Assembly: GCF_039621805.1 (NCBI RefSeq)
Contig: NZ_CP155074.1
Span: forward strand, 1,302,001 to 1,366,000
Reading direction: 5' to 3'
Source of the DNA: Paraburkholderia sp. PREW-6R
Lineage (GTDB): Bacteria > Pseudomonadota > Gammaproteobacteria > Burkholderiales > Burkholderiaceae
DNA: 64,000 nt
The first letter of the stretch is position 1. Every line of letters begins with the position of its first letter. The translations under genes were made by a program, and so were the position numbers. Shown here in pieces: positions 26,910 to 35,735 of this stretch. The notes below the pieces were generated by a model. The model did not search any database. It was given only the letters and a program-made list of their open reading frames with translations, and was not told the origin of the DNA.

Positions 26910-27632
26910 TCAGTTGCGCGCGAAATTGCGCTTGAAGGACCGGCCTACGCGTGCTTCGGCGCGGTTGAACACGCGGTTCGAAATGCTGGTCATGACGAGG
27001 TACAGCGCGCCGCCCACCACGAAGAACGTGAAATATTGATGGGTGGAGCCTGCCGCCACCTGGCTCGTGCGCAGCAGTTCGGCGAGCCCGGTAACGGAGA
27101 TCAGCGCCGAATCCTTCAGGCTCAGTTGCCACACATTGCCGATGCCAGGCAGAGCGAACCGCAGCACTTGCGGAATCAGGATGCGGCGCGCCATGGTAAG
27201 CGTAGGCATGCCGATCGAGCGCGCGGCTTCCAGTTCGCCGGGCGACACCGCGAGCACGGCGGCACGGTAGACCTCGGCCTGGTACGCACCGGAAATCATG
27301 CCGACTGCAAGTGCACCGATCACGAACGGCGGCACGCCGACGAATCCTTCCGCGCCGAACCATTGGCCGACCGTGGTGACGAGCGTCGAGCCGCCAAAAT
27401 AGAACAGGTAAATGACCAGCAGCTCAGGCACGCCGCGAAACACGGTGGTGTACACGTCGCCGATCACACGCAGCGTCCGGAAGCGCGACAGCTTGGCCGC
27501 CGCGATCAGGCCGCCGAACACTGCACCCACCGCGAGCGCCGCGAGCGTCAGCGCGACCGTCATCAACGCCGCGAGCAACAGTACGCCGCCCCAGCCTTCC
27601 GGCCCGAAGCCGAGCATCGTTATCCGAGCCAT
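26910..27632 (-). CDS. Polar amino-acid ABC transporter permease (HisQ type)
   Basis: Permease of 240 residues with about five helices. VYTTVFRGVPELLVIYLFYFG, YQAEVYRAAVLAVSPGELEAARSIGM and the EAA-loop continuation MARRILIPQVLRFALPG are visible. It partners the 26047-26895 gene, 14 nt downstream, and follows the binding-protein gene. Confidence 0.9.
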   Translation of the reverse strand: MARITMLGFGPEGWGGVLLLAALMTVALTLAALAVGAVFGGLIAAAKLSRFRTLRVIGDVYTTVFRGVPELLVIYLFYFGGSTLVTTVGQWFGAEGFVGVPPFVIGALAVGMISGAYQAEVYRAAVLAVSPGELEAARSIGMPTLTMARRILIPQVLRFALPGIGNVWQLSLKDSALISVTGLAELLRTSQVAAGSTHQYFTFFVVGGALYLVMTSISNRVFNRAEARVGRSFKRNFARN

Positions 27633-27725
27633 TCCCTACCCCTCGTTCATGAAGGCGGTTCAAACCGGCAAGCGGGCGGCGATGGAATCGCGCCCGCCGC
27701 CGCTGCTACTGAACGTCTGGCGTCA

Positions 27726-28586
27726 TTAAGGCGTGACGTCGGTCTTGAACCACTTGTTCGAGATCTTCTTCACGGTGCCGTCGGCGAGCGCCGCGCCGAT
27801 CGCCGTGTCGAACTTCGTTTTCAGGTCGGCGTCCTGTTTGCGAAAGGCCAGCCCTTCGCCCGGCCCCCAGATCGGGCCACCGATCTTCGGACCCGCCATG
27901 ACGATCGACGCCGTTTCCTTCTTGTCGATGTTCGCGGCGTAGTAGGTCACGTCGTCAAACGATGCGTCGATGCGGCCGTTCGCCAGATCGAGGTCACGCT
28001 CCGGCGAGGTCTTGTACACGCGGATCGTGGCGATGTCCTTGAAGCCGTCGTTGATGAATTTGGTGTAGACCGTGCCGGACTGGATGCCGATGGTTCTGCC
28101 CTTGAGCTGCTTGCGCAATGCGTCGACGGTCGGCTGATCGGATTTCGGATCGCCCGACAGCTTCACGACGCCGGAATTCGGCGCGGCTTTCGGCAGCACC
28201 TTGGTGTCGGCGACGGCGAACGTGGCTGGAGTTGCTGCATACGGCCGCGAGAACGCGATGATTTTTTCACGCTCCGGTGTGATGGAGATCGCATCCATCA
28301 GGACATCGAACTTTCCTGCCTGCAGACCAGGAATCATGCCGTCCCAATCCTGCGCGACGAGGTTGCATTGCAGCTTGATACGCTCGCACAGGTTGGCGAC
28401 GAGCTCGGGCTCGAAGCCGCCGAGCTTGCCGCCGGGCAACGTCAGATTCCACGGCGCATAGCCGCCTTCCAGCGCAATCGTGACTGTCTTCCAGTCTTTG
28501 GCCTCGACCGGCGCGGCAACAACGGTTGCCGCGCCGAGAATGGCACCCATCAATGCTTTTGCTAACGTCGTCCGCTTCACTTTCAC
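27726..28586 (-). CDS. Polar amino-acid ABC transporter, periplasmic binding protein
   Basis: Binding protein of 286 residues with a signal peptide ending near VEA/KDWKTVT. Family-3 features: ALEGGYAPWNLTLPGGKLGGFEPELVANL, DWDGMIPGLQAGKFDVLMDAI, and GRTIGIQSGTVY. It resembles lysine/arginine/ornithine- or opine-type binding proteins. First gene of the operon (binding protein, permeases, ATPase, MIO-less lyase, HutC regulator), so its ligand is probably the lyase substrate or a precursor. Two HutC-like palindromes lie upstream. Confidence 0.9.
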   Translation of the reverse strand: MKVKRTTLAKALMGAILGAATVVAAPVEAKDWKTVTIALEGGYAPWNLTLPGGKLGGFEPELVANLCERIKLQCNLVAQDWDGMIPGLQAGKFDVLMDAISITPEREKIIAFSRPYAATPATFAVADTKVLPKAAPNSGVVKLSGDPKSDQPTVDALRKQLKGRTIGIQSGTVYTKFINDGFKDIATIRVYKTSPERDLDLANGRIDASFDDVTYYAANIDKKETASIVMAGPKIGGPIWGPGEGLAFRKQDADLKTKFDTAIGAALADGTVKKISNKWFKTDVTP

Positions 28587-28670
28587 GTTGAAACTCCTGA
28601 GATTGAAGAAACCAAGGGGCGTCGTGCCGCGTTACCCGTAACCGGTTGCCGATGCTGCCGCGCGTTCAAT

Positions 28671-28683
28671 TTGTATAGACAAG
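28671..28683. promoter_or_regulatory. Candidate HutC-type operator, proximal
   Basis: TTGTATAGACAAG: inverted TTGT/ACAA arms around TATAG-type centre, 85 bp upstream of the binding-protein start. Sites of this TTGT-N4-ACAA form are, from memory, those bound by HutC regulators; the operon ends in such a gene. Confidence 0.5.
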
Positions 28684-28842
28684 TCTGCACGAGACAAAAA
28701 TGCGTCGCAAGTACAAACGTGAAAAATCGGGAGAATCATCGGGTAAGCCCTTAGATGAGCCCGCCTGATAAGGCTTTTCAGGCACTGATGAAGTTTTCAA
28801 CGCGTAAGGAGAGACACGCGATGGATCGAAAATGAAGGAACT

Positions 28843-28854
28843 TTGTCTAGACAG
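28843..28854. promoter_or_regulatory. Candidate HutC-type operator, distal
   Basis: TTGTCTAGACAG, a near-perfect palindrome centred on CTAG, sharing TTGTxTAGACA with the site at 28671. It lies about 170 bp further upstream of the operon. Confidence 0.45.
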
Positions 28855-29430
28855 GTTGAATGCGTGTGACGTTGCAAGCAGTTGCACCGAACTGCTGTTG
28901 ACCCGACGGCGGGAGGTGGTCACGACAACCGTCGAGCTGCCGCTGCCGAGATTAACTTAACTCTGAAATCTAGCATCGGCGCGCGCTGTACTTTCCAACG
29001 TCCGCGCTCATTCAAGTCTGATCTGCCGGTTCACTTCAGTTTGAACTATACGAGTTTGGGTTTTCTTGTTCGGCGTCGCGACAGAGATGCCATCAGTGGA
29101 CGATCGCATGGCTACGAGCTACGCGGCGACGCGGCAGACCGCATCGTCCAGGGCTTTCCCGGAGGTGCCTACGTTCTTACCAGTAAGTTTTTCTTACGCG
29201 TGCGCAGCAATCTCGTGCATGAATCAGCGCCCATGCCTGCCCGTACGGCGGCCGCAATGCAACAAAGCGGGCGTTTATCGCTCGGGACAACGTGCGGTAA
29301 AAGACACTCGCCGTCCATACGCGAAAGAACGTTCGGTGGGTAGAATGAGCGGGTCTTTCGGCAAGGCTCTCCGTGCAATCGGCTGAACCCATGCAAAGAG
29401 AGTCGATGAAAAAAATTCAAGGAGACGGCA

Positions 29431-30141
29431 ATGTGGTTTGTCGGCAAGAGCGAACTGCTTTCTCTCATTCAGCGACATTGCCTCGACGAGGTCATGCCCG
29501 TCTTCAGCGACCATCGCACGCTGCGCAAGAACAGCATCGTTTATCGTCCGGACGAATCGAGCGAGCATGTCTATCTGCTCAAGAGCGGCAGCGTCAGGCT
29601 GTATCGGCTGACCGAGGACGGGCAGGAAATCACCCTCGCTTTCGTCAAGGCAGGCATGATCTTTGGCGATGGCGACGTGCTCAATGAGGCCAATTACTCA
29701 CATCACGCCCAGACGCTCGCGCCGAGCATGGTCTGCTATATTCGCAAGCAGGACTTCAAGGATCTTCTCAAGCGCTATGAGGTGATCAACCAGTTCGTAC
29801 TGCGCAACCACTATCTTCGCTGGCAGGAAGCGCAGCAGCTGATCGAGAACCTTTCGCTGCACGACGTGCGCAAGAGGCTCACGAACATCCTCGTCATGTT
29901 GTCGGGACAGGTCGGCACCGCGTGCGATTACGCAGAGCATGGCGATGCGATCCTCATCGACTTGCCGATCGCCCAAGACAAGCTCGCGGAATTCATCGGC
30001 ACGTCGCGCGAATCGGTGAACCGGCATTTCAGCGAGCTTCGGGGCGAGGGTCTCGTCGATATGCGAGAACGCAGGATCGTGCTGACGCCCGCATTCGTCT
30101 CGCGTTTCATCGGCAGGATGCAGGCGCTCGCGACCGTTTAG
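29431..30141 (+). CDS. Crp/Fnr-family transcriptional regulator
   Basis: A 236-residue regulator with an N-terminal cyclic-nucleotide-binding-type beta-roll (about 25-130, including YLLKSGSVRLYRLTEDGQEITLAFV) and a C-terminal winged helix (DLPIAQDKLAEFIGTSRESVNRHFSEL, recognition helix SRESVNRHF). There is no N-terminal cysteine cluster, so it is not an oxygen-sensing FNR/ANR. An AAGGAG site precedes the ATG. It overlaps the racemase-like gene by 4 nt tail to tail. CRP-like palindromes lie 4 kb away in the divergent promoter of the adjacent sugar cluster, its plausible targets. Confidence 0.9.
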   Translation: MWFVGKSELLSLIQRHCLDEVMPVFSDHRTLRKNSIVYRPDESSEHVYLLKSGSVRLYRLTEDGQEITLAFVKAGMIFGDGDVLNEANYSHHAQTLAPSMVCYIRKQDFKDLLKRYEVINQFVLRNHYLRWQEAQQLIENLSLHDVRKRLTNILVMLSGQVGTACDYAEHGDAILIDLPIAQDKLAEFIGTSRESVNRHFSELRGEGLVDMRERRIVLTPAFVSRFIGRMQALATV

Positions 30142-30797
30142 GCGGCGCCCGTCAGCGCACGTCTGACTGCGGCAACGCCGCTCTGCGGACTCGACAAGAC
30201 CGGGACCGGCAGCGAGCCGAGCGCGGCCACGAGCCGCGCCATCGACACTTGGGCGAGCACGATTACATCGACATGACCGGCGAGTTCGATGATGGCGCGC
30301 GTCAGGATGTCGTCGTGCCGAGCCGCGTCGCCTGCGAGCAGCGCGTCAAAGGCGCCCTGCGCGATGCATTCGGTGACGTCGACTTCGCGCCCCTTCTCCG
30401 CCGCCTTTCTGCGAATGAGACGAACCGTCGGTTCGAGCGTCGTCGATACCGTCGCCACCACGCCGATACGTGCGCCGAGCGCGCTCGCCGCTTCGGCCAT
30501 GGCTTCGTCGACCTTCACGATAGGCGTGCCAATGAGTCCGCGTAGAACATCCGTCGCCTCGCCGACGGACGAGCACGCGTTCAGAATGATGTCAGCGCCC
30601 ATGTCATGCGCGCTCGACATATAGGCATAGAGACGCCGTGTCACTTCGGGCGTCAGGCGTCCGGCAGCGCGCACGTCGGCGAGCAGGCTGTCATCGACGA
30701 TGTTCACCACACGCGCATCGGGCATCTGCTCCGCGAATTGAGCCTTGAGGGGCTCGACAGTCACGGGCCCGGTATGCACTACGACGATCTTGGTCAT
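30138..30797 (-). CDS. Asp/Glu/hydantoin racemase-family protein
   Basis: A 219-residue protein beginning MTKIVVVHTGPVTVEPLKAQF. The first catalytic-cysteine region is present (DIILNACSSVGEA), but the second, normally LGCT/LGCA, reads VIVLAQVSMARL with no cysteine. Two-cysteine racemisation is therefore doubtful; an isomerase, lyase or decarboxylase role in the same fold is possible. The ATG at 30797 is chosen over an upstream frame extension. It is the last gene of the sugar ABC importer operon, about 28 nt after the ATPase gene. Confidence 0.75.
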   Translation of the reverse strand: MTKIVVVHTGPVTVEPLKAQFAEQMPDARVVNIVDDSLLADVRAAGRLTPEVTRRLYAYMSSAHDMGADIILNACSSVGEATDVLRGLIGTPIVKVDEAMAEAASALGARIGVVATVSTTLEPTVRLIRRKAAEKGREVDVTECIAQGAFDALLAGDAARHDDILTRAIIELAGHVDVIVLAQVSMARLVAALGSLPVPVLSSPQSGVAAVRRALTGAA

Positions 30798-30825
30798 GTT
30801 TCGCTCGAATGGTCTTCGGTTGGAA

Positions 30826-32349
30826 TCAGGCCGTGGCAAGCGCCATCACTCTCTCTTGCGAGGCTTCCGCGCGGCGCAGCTCGCCGCTGATGCGTCCCTC
30901 GCGCACAGTCAAAATACGATCACTGACCGCGAGCACTTCGAGAAGATCGGACGAAATCACGATCACGCCGATGCCCTGCGCCGCCAGTCGCGCGATGAGC
31001 GCGTGCACTTCCGCTTTTGCGCCCACGTCGATGCCGCGCGTGGGTTCGTCGACGATCAGCACCTTGGGATGGCGCGCAACCCATTTGGCGATGACGATTT
31101 TCTGCTGATTGCCGCCGCTCAGATTCACGACCTTCTGTTCGAGACTGGGCGTCTTGATACCGAGCATGCGCACATATTCCATGCAGCTCGAACGCTCGCG
31201 CGCGTGTTGGACGAACTGGAAAGGCGAATAGCGCGAAAGATGCGTGAGGCTGAAGTTCTCGCGCACGCTCATGCCGAGCACGAGGCCCTGTGCTTTGCGA
31301 TCCTCTGTGACGAAGCCGATGCCAACGCGAATCGCATCGTGCGGGTTGCGAATGGAGACCGGCTTTCCTTCGATCAGGATCGAACCCGTCGATGGACGCA
31401 TGCCGAAGATCATTTCCATGATCTCGGTGCGCCCCGAGCCCACCAGTCCCGCAATGCCCAGCACTTCGCCGCGATGCAGCGTGAAGCTGATGTCGCAAAG
31501 GCGCGCATCGGCCGGCTTCCGTGCCCTGAGCGACAGATTGCGCACGTCGAGCACCGGCTCATCGCTCGCATGCGATTGCGGTTCGCCGTATAGCTCGCTC
31601 AGTTCGCGGTCCACCATCTGGCGCACGAGCGTTTCCCGCGTAACCTGTGCAATGGGCATGGTGCTGACGGTGCGGCCATCGCGCAGCACGGTCACGCGGT
31701 CCGCCAGCTCGAAAATCTCTTCGAGGCGATGCGAGATGTACACGACCGCGATGCCTCTTTCGCGCAGGCGTTTCACGAGGCTGAGCAGCACGCTCGTCTC
31801 GTGATGACTGAGCGATGCGGTCGGCTCGTCCATGACGATGACCTTCGACTGCGCGGACAGCGCCTTGGCGATCTCCATCATCTGCCGCTGGCCGACGCTC
31901 AAGTCGCTCACGCGCATCGCAGGATCGACGTCCATGTCGATCATGTGCAGGACGGCCCGTGCTTCGCGGTACATGCGTGCACGATCGATGAGGCCGAAGC
32001 GCGAACGCGGCTCTTTCGAGAGGAAGATGTTCTCGCCGACGGTCAGATTTTCGACGACCGCCAGCTCCTGGTAGATGATGTTGATGCCCAGCGCGCGCGC
32101 ATGATTGCTGTCCGCGATCTCCACTTCGCGGCCTTCGACGATGATGATGCCACCGGGATCCGGCGCATGGACGCCCGTCAGCACCTTCATGAGCGTGCTC
32201 TTGCCCGCGCCGTTCTCGCCCGCGAGCGCCAGCACTTCGCCCGGGTAGATGTCGAGGTCGACGCGGTCGAGCGCCTTCACGCCGGGGAACGTCCTCGAGA
32301 TGCCGCGCATCGTCAGGAAAGGCGTCGCACGATCGGGGGAGGCCGTCAT
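30826..32349 (-). CDS. Ribose-type sugar ABC transporter, double ATPase
   Basis: A 507-residue tandem ATPase of the RbsA/MglA class. The N-terminal cassette has GENGAGKSTLMKVLTG, LSVGQRQMMEIAKAL and VIVMDEPTASLS; the C-terminal cassette has the degenerate GLVGSGRTEIMEMIFG, then NLSGGNQQKIVIAKWV and VLIVDEPTRGIDVGAK. It powers import of a pentose, polyol or similar carbohydrate. Its ATG overlaps the binding-protein stop (ATGA), so translation is coupled. Confidence 0.93.
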   Translation of the reverse strand: MTASPDRATPFLTMRGISRTFPGVKALDRVDLDIYPGEVLALAGENGAGKSTLMKVLTGVHAPDPGGIIIVEGREVEIADSNHARALGINIIYQELAVVENLTVGENIFLSKEPRSRFGLIDRARMYREARAVLHMIDMDVDPAMRVSDLSVGQRQMMEIAKALSAQSKVIVMDEPTASLSHHETSVLLSLVKRLRERGIAVVYISHRLEEIFELADRVTVLRDGRTVSTMPIAQVTRETLVRQMVDRELSELYGEPQSHASDEPVLDVRNLSLRARKPADARLCDISFTLHRGEVLGIAGLVGSGRTEIMEMIFGMRPSTGSILIEGKPVSIRNPHDAIRVGIGFVTEDRKAQGLVLGMSVRENFSLTHLSRYSPFQFVQHARERSSCMEYVRMLGIKTPSLEQKVVNLSGGNQQKIVIAKWVARHPKVLIVDEPTRGIDVGAKAEVHALIARLAAQGIGVIVISSDLLEVLAVSDRILTVREGRISGELRRAEASQERVMALATA

Positions 32350-33287
32350 TTCGTGTAGCTGCCGATGTTGTCCTTCGTCACCACCGTCACGCCCGTGTCG
32401 ATGTCCTTCGGCTGCGTCTCCGTGCCCTGGATTTGCGCGACGAGATGCTGAACCGCAAGCGAGCCCATCGTCACCGGCCGCTGCACCATGATGCCCTGGA
32501 TATAACCTTCCCTCAGACCTTTCAGCGTATCGGGCAAGTCGTCAAAGGCCAGCACTTCGAGCTTGCCTTTCATCGCGCCGAATTCCTTCGTGTTGAGCAC
32601 CTTCGCCACCGCCGGCCCGCCTACCTGGCTCACGCCGAAGATGCCGTTGAGATCAGGATGCGCGCGCAGCGTCGTTTCCACGACCGACACGCCTCGCGCC
32701 AGGTCGTCATCCGTGCCCTGCGTCTCGACGATCTTGATGCCCGGATACTTCGCGAGGCCCTTCTTGATGCCTGTGATGCGCTCGTTCAGATTAACCGCGC
32801 CGAGCTGTCCGGTGATGATCGCCACCTCGCCCTTGCCGTTCAGGGCATGGCCCATCGTGTCGGCCATCGTCTCGCCGGCCTGCACGTTGTTCGTCCCGAT
32901 GTACATGGAGCGGCCGCTGTTGGGCGAATCGGAGTCATACGTCAGTACCTTCACGCCGCTCTGGGCGGCGCGCTTAATCACGCTTTCGACCGACTTCGGC
33001 TCGTTTACCGAAATGGCGATCCCATCCACGTGGCGCGATATCAGATCCTCGATGATCTGTACCTGTGTCGAGCCCTGCGTGTTCTGCGGTACGACCCACT
33101 GATACTTGACGCCGGCCTTGTCCGCAGCCGATTGCGCACCCTTGTTGCAGTCGTCGAAGAACGGTACGGCCACCTTGGGTATGACGGCCACCGAGATGTC
33201 CTTGACTTCCTTCGCGTTCGCAGCGCTGCCGAGTGCGGCGAATAGCGAAAGCGCTATGCTGGCGATGATTTTCGGTGTGGTTTTCAT
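32346..33287 (-). CDS. Ribose-type sugar ABC transporter, periplasmic binding protein
   Basis: A 313-residue type-I periplasmic sugar-binding protein. Signal peptide ends ANA/KEVKDISV. Mature segments such as FFDDCNKGAQSAADKAGVKY, IISVNEPKS-like VDGIAISVNEP, VLTYDSDSPNSGR and IYGVSQ-like NGIFGVSQVGG follow RbsB relatives. GAGGAG precedes the ATG. The ligand cannot be named; the neighbouring epimerase suggests a sugar acid or unusual pentose. Confidence 0.92.
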   Translation of the reverse strand: MKTTPKIIASIALSLFAALGSAANAKEVKDISVAVIPKVAVPFFDDCNKGAQSAADKAGVKYQWVVPQNTQGSTQVQIIEDLISRHVDGIAISVNEPKSVESVIKRAAQSGVKVLTYDSDSPNSGRSMYIGTNNVQAGETMADTMGHALNGKGEVAIITGQLGAVNLNERITGIKKGLAKYPGIKIVETQGTDDDLARGVSVVETTLRAHPDLNGIFGVSQVGGPAVAKVLNTKEFGAMKGKLEVLAFDDLPDTLKGLREGYIQGIMVQRPVTMGSLAVQHLVAQIQGTETQPKDIDTGVTVVTKDNIGSYTK

Positions 33288-33327
33288 GCTTCGTCTCCTC
33301 GTTGGAATAAACCGGAATGGACGGGAA

Positions 33328-34350
33328 TCAACGTCCCTTACGGCGCACGCGCCAGATGTCGATGCTGACTGCGATCAGAATCACACAGCCGGTGATGGCT
33401 TGCTGCGCATAGGTATCGATGTTGAGCAGCACCACGCCGTTCGTGATGATGCCGGCGAGCGCTGCACCGATGATCGCGCCTTCGACGCTGCCCGCGCCGC
33501 CCGACAGGCTCGCGCCGCCAATGGCCGCCGCCGCGATCACGTCCAGTTCCGCGCCGAAGCCCGAAGCCGGCTCGGCCGACACGAAGCGCGAGAACGCGAT
33601 GACGCCCGCCATCGACGCAATGAATCCCGACAGCACGTAGACCGCGAATTTCACACGCGCGGTACGTACGCCCGATAGCCGCGCGGCCACTTCATTGCCG
33701 CCCGTCGCGTAGACATGGCGGCCGAAGCGCGTGTGACGCATGACGACGGAGAACACAATGGTCATCGCAAGCAGGATGACGACCGGGAACGGCACGAAAC
33801 CGATGTAGCCTTGACCGATGAAGGTGAACGCATCGGGCACATCCGGCGTAACCGGCACGCCTTTGGTCATGATGTACATCAGCCCGCGCCCGATGGACAG
33901 CGTGCCGAGGGTCGCAATGAAAGGCGGCAATTGAATCCACGTGATCATGAGCGCGTTGAAAGCGCCGGCGGTCACGCCCACCGCGAGCCCCGCCGGAACC
34001 GCGACGAGTGCGGACATGCCGTGCTGGAACGCGAGCGCCGTGACGAGCGAAGACAGTCCCATGACGGAGCCGACCGAAAGATCGATGCCGCCCGTGATGA
34101 TCACGAGCATCATGCCAATGGACATCAGCGCCACGAGCGAGAACGAGCGGAACACGCCCATCAGGTTGTTCGTGGTGAGGAAATACGGCGAGAAGAAGCT
34201 GATCATCAGACCGACCAGAATCAGCACCGACAGCACGTTCAGTTCACGGATGCGCAGGCAGGCGCGCAAGAATCTGAAGCCGTGCGACGGCTGCACTGGG
34301 GGCTCGCCCGCCCCTTTGTTTGACGCTTTGTTCGACGATAGTGCGCTCAC
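33328..34350 (-). CDS. Ribose-type sugar ABC transporter permease
   Basis: A 340-residue permease of the RbsC family with about ten hydrophobic helices. Conserved are TTNNLMGVFRSFSLVALMSIGM, ITGGIDLSVGSVMGLSS and the late FGAELDVIAAAAIGGASLSGG. The start is a GTG at 34350 with GGAGGA 7 nt upstream. It is the first gene of the minus-strand operon (permease, binding protein, ATPase, racemase-like), divergent from the epimerase gene. Confidence 0.92.
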   Translation of the reverse strand: MSALSSNKASNKGAGEPPVQPSHGFRFLRACLRIRELNVLSVLILVGLMISFFSPYFLTTNNLMGVFRSFSLVALMSIGMMLVIITGGIDLSVGSVMGLSSLVTALAFQHGMSALVAVPAGLAVGVTAGAFNALMITWIQLPPFIATLGTLSIGRGLMYIMTKGVPVTPDVPDAFTFIGQGYIGFVPFPVVILLAMTIVFSVVMRHTRFGRHVYATGGNEVAARLSGVRTARVKFAVYVLSGFIASMAGVIAFSRFVSAEPASGFGAELDVIAAAAIGGASLSGGAGSVEGAIIGAALAGIITNGVVLLNIDTYAQQAITGCVILIAVSIDIWRVRRKGR

Positions 34351-34407
34351 CGTTCCGTCCTCCTGTTCAGGCTGGAACCGATGATAGGCGCGGGGTAAAA
34401 GCGAAAT

Positions 34408-34425
34408 CTGTGACGCACGTCATAG
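34408..34425. promoter_or_regulatory. CRP-like palindrome, permease side
   Basis: CTGTGACGCACGTCATAG fits the TGTGA-N6-TCACA pattern with one mismatch and lies 58 bp upstream of the permease start. It is the reverse complement of the site at 34466 at 17 of 18 positions. Confidence 0.6.
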
Positions 34426-34465
34426 TCGGACATCGGGGTTGACCCGCAGTCGAACCCGCACGCCG

Positions 34466-34483
34466 CTATGACGCGCGTCACAG
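34466..34483. promoter_or_regulatory. CRP-like palindrome, epimerase side
   Basis: CTATGACGCGCGTCACAG, same class as 34408-34425 in mirror orientation, 63 bp upstream of the epimerase start. Centre-to-centre distance of the two sites is 58 bp. Confidence 0.6.
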
Positions 34484-34546
34484 AAATCGGATGCGAAGCG
34501 AGGCTACGATGCGCTCACACACTGTCGAACTTCAAGGAGCCACAGC

Positions 34547-35440
34547 ATGACGAAGCGAGTGATTGTGACCGGCGGCAGCGGGCTGGCCGGTAAATGGGTG
34601 GTGGAGGATCTGGTCGCGCACGGCTACGAAGTGCTGAACGTGGACCGCGTGCCGATGGCGAAAGGCACCGCGAGAACGCTGATTACCGACATCACCGATG
34701 CAGGGCAGGTCTTCAACGCGCTGGCCTCGAGCACGACGCCCCGCGAGTTCGACGACGACATCGAGCCAAAGCAAATCGATGCCGTCGTGCATTTCGCGGC
34801 CATTCCGCGCATTCTCATCACGACGGACAACGAGGTGTTCCGCATCAACGTGATGGGCACCTACAACATACTCGATGCGGCGTCGAAGCTCGGCATACGC
34901 AAGGTGATCGTCGCGTCGAGCGAGACGACGTATGGCGTGGTGTTCGCACACCGCCATCGCGATCCGGTGTACTTTCCGCTCGATGAAGAGTACCCCGTCG
35001 ATCCGATGGACAGCTATGCCACGTCCAAGGTCATCAACGAAGTCACGGCCAAGGCGTTTCATGCGCGCACGGGCGCGGACATCTACTGTTTCCGCATCGG
35101 CAACGTGCTCGATCCCGCGGATTATCAGAAATTCTCGACGTGGCTTGCCGACCCCGCTTTGAGAAAACGCATCGCGTGGAGCTATATCGACGGACGCGAT
35201 CTCGCGACGGCGGCGCGCCTCGCCATCGAGAAGGACGGTCTCGGCTTTCAGGTGATGAACGTCGCGGCCGATGACGTGTCGTCCGATCTGCCCACGGCCG
35301 AGCTGCTGCAGCGGTTCTATCCGGATGTGCCGGTCAGGAAACAGTTGGGCGAATTTGAAACGCTGCTCAGCAACGAGAAGCTCAAGCGTTCGCTAGGCTG
35401 GCAGCAGGCGTACAGGTGGCGGGAACAAGTGGCGAAGTAG
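34547..35440 (+). CDS. NAD-dependent epimerase/dehydratase family protein
   Basis: Extended short-chain dehydrogenase of 297 residues with the NAD motif VIVTGGSGLAGKWV, VVHFAAIPRI, a serine in VIVASSETTYG and catalytic YATSKVINE (YxxxK). AAGGAG precedes the ATG. It is divergent from the sugar importer and shares its palindromic control region, so it probably acts on the imported sugar as a dehydrogenase or epimerase. Uronate dehydrogenase-like oxidation is one possibility, but it is clearly distinct from the udh product at 3.3-4.1 kb. Confidence 0.87.
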   Translation: MTKRVIVTGGSGLAGKWVVEDLVAHGYEVLNVDRVPMAKGTARTLITDITDAGQVFNALASSTTPREFDDDIEPKQIDAVVHFAAIPRILITTDNEVFRINVMGTYNILDAASKLGIRKVIVASSETTYGVVFAHRHRDPVYFPLDEEYPVDPMDSYATSKVINEVTAKAFHARTGADIYCFRIGNVLDPADYQKFSTWLADPALRKRIAWSYIDGRDLATAARLAIEKDGLGFQVMNVAADDVSSDLPTAELLQRFYPDVPVRKQLGEFETLLSNEKLKRSLGWQQAYRWREQVAK

Positions 35441-35735
35441 CGCTCGCGCCTCCTTGATAATGCGGCCACGTTCAGCCGCGATCGACGCCACGTCGAGATA
35501 CGCGGCGAGATCAAAGGCGACGAAGTGGTGATGGCAGTAAGAGCCGAGCGGTCGCCAGATCGCTCGCTCGGGGGTTTAGGGCTTTAATCGCCGCTATTTC
35601 AAATGGCGGCTCCCCACTCGTCAGCAGTCGGTCGAGGACCCAGTGCGAAGGGCCGCTTATGGCCGGCGACAGCCTCGTGCGGTCCGCATGCCATGCCGAC
35701 GCCCATCCAACGCCGCCCCACGCCGCCATACCGTG

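Larger units (their letters stand above)
28587..29430. other. Intergenic region upstream of the importer-lyase operon and the Crp/Fnr gene
   Basis: About 840 bp, partly lower in GC than the surroundings (notably 28930-29060). It contains two HutC-like palindromes (listed) and the promoters of the two divergent units. Short open frames inside show no recognisable domain or gene-like codon pattern. Confidence 0.6.

Noticed and set aside
27036..28565. A 509-codon plus-strand open frame
   Set aside because: Antisense to a permease and binding-protein gene; no motif, low-quality composition.
28882..29343. Open frames in the large gap before the Crp/Fnr gene
   Set aside because: Two overlapping frames on the same stretch, neither with a ribosome-binding site, domain or consistent wobble bias.
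29431..30141. Reading the Crp/Fnr-type regulator as an oxygen sensor for the bd oxidase
   Set aside because: It lacks the N-terminal cysteine cluster and is 25 kb from the oxidase operon.
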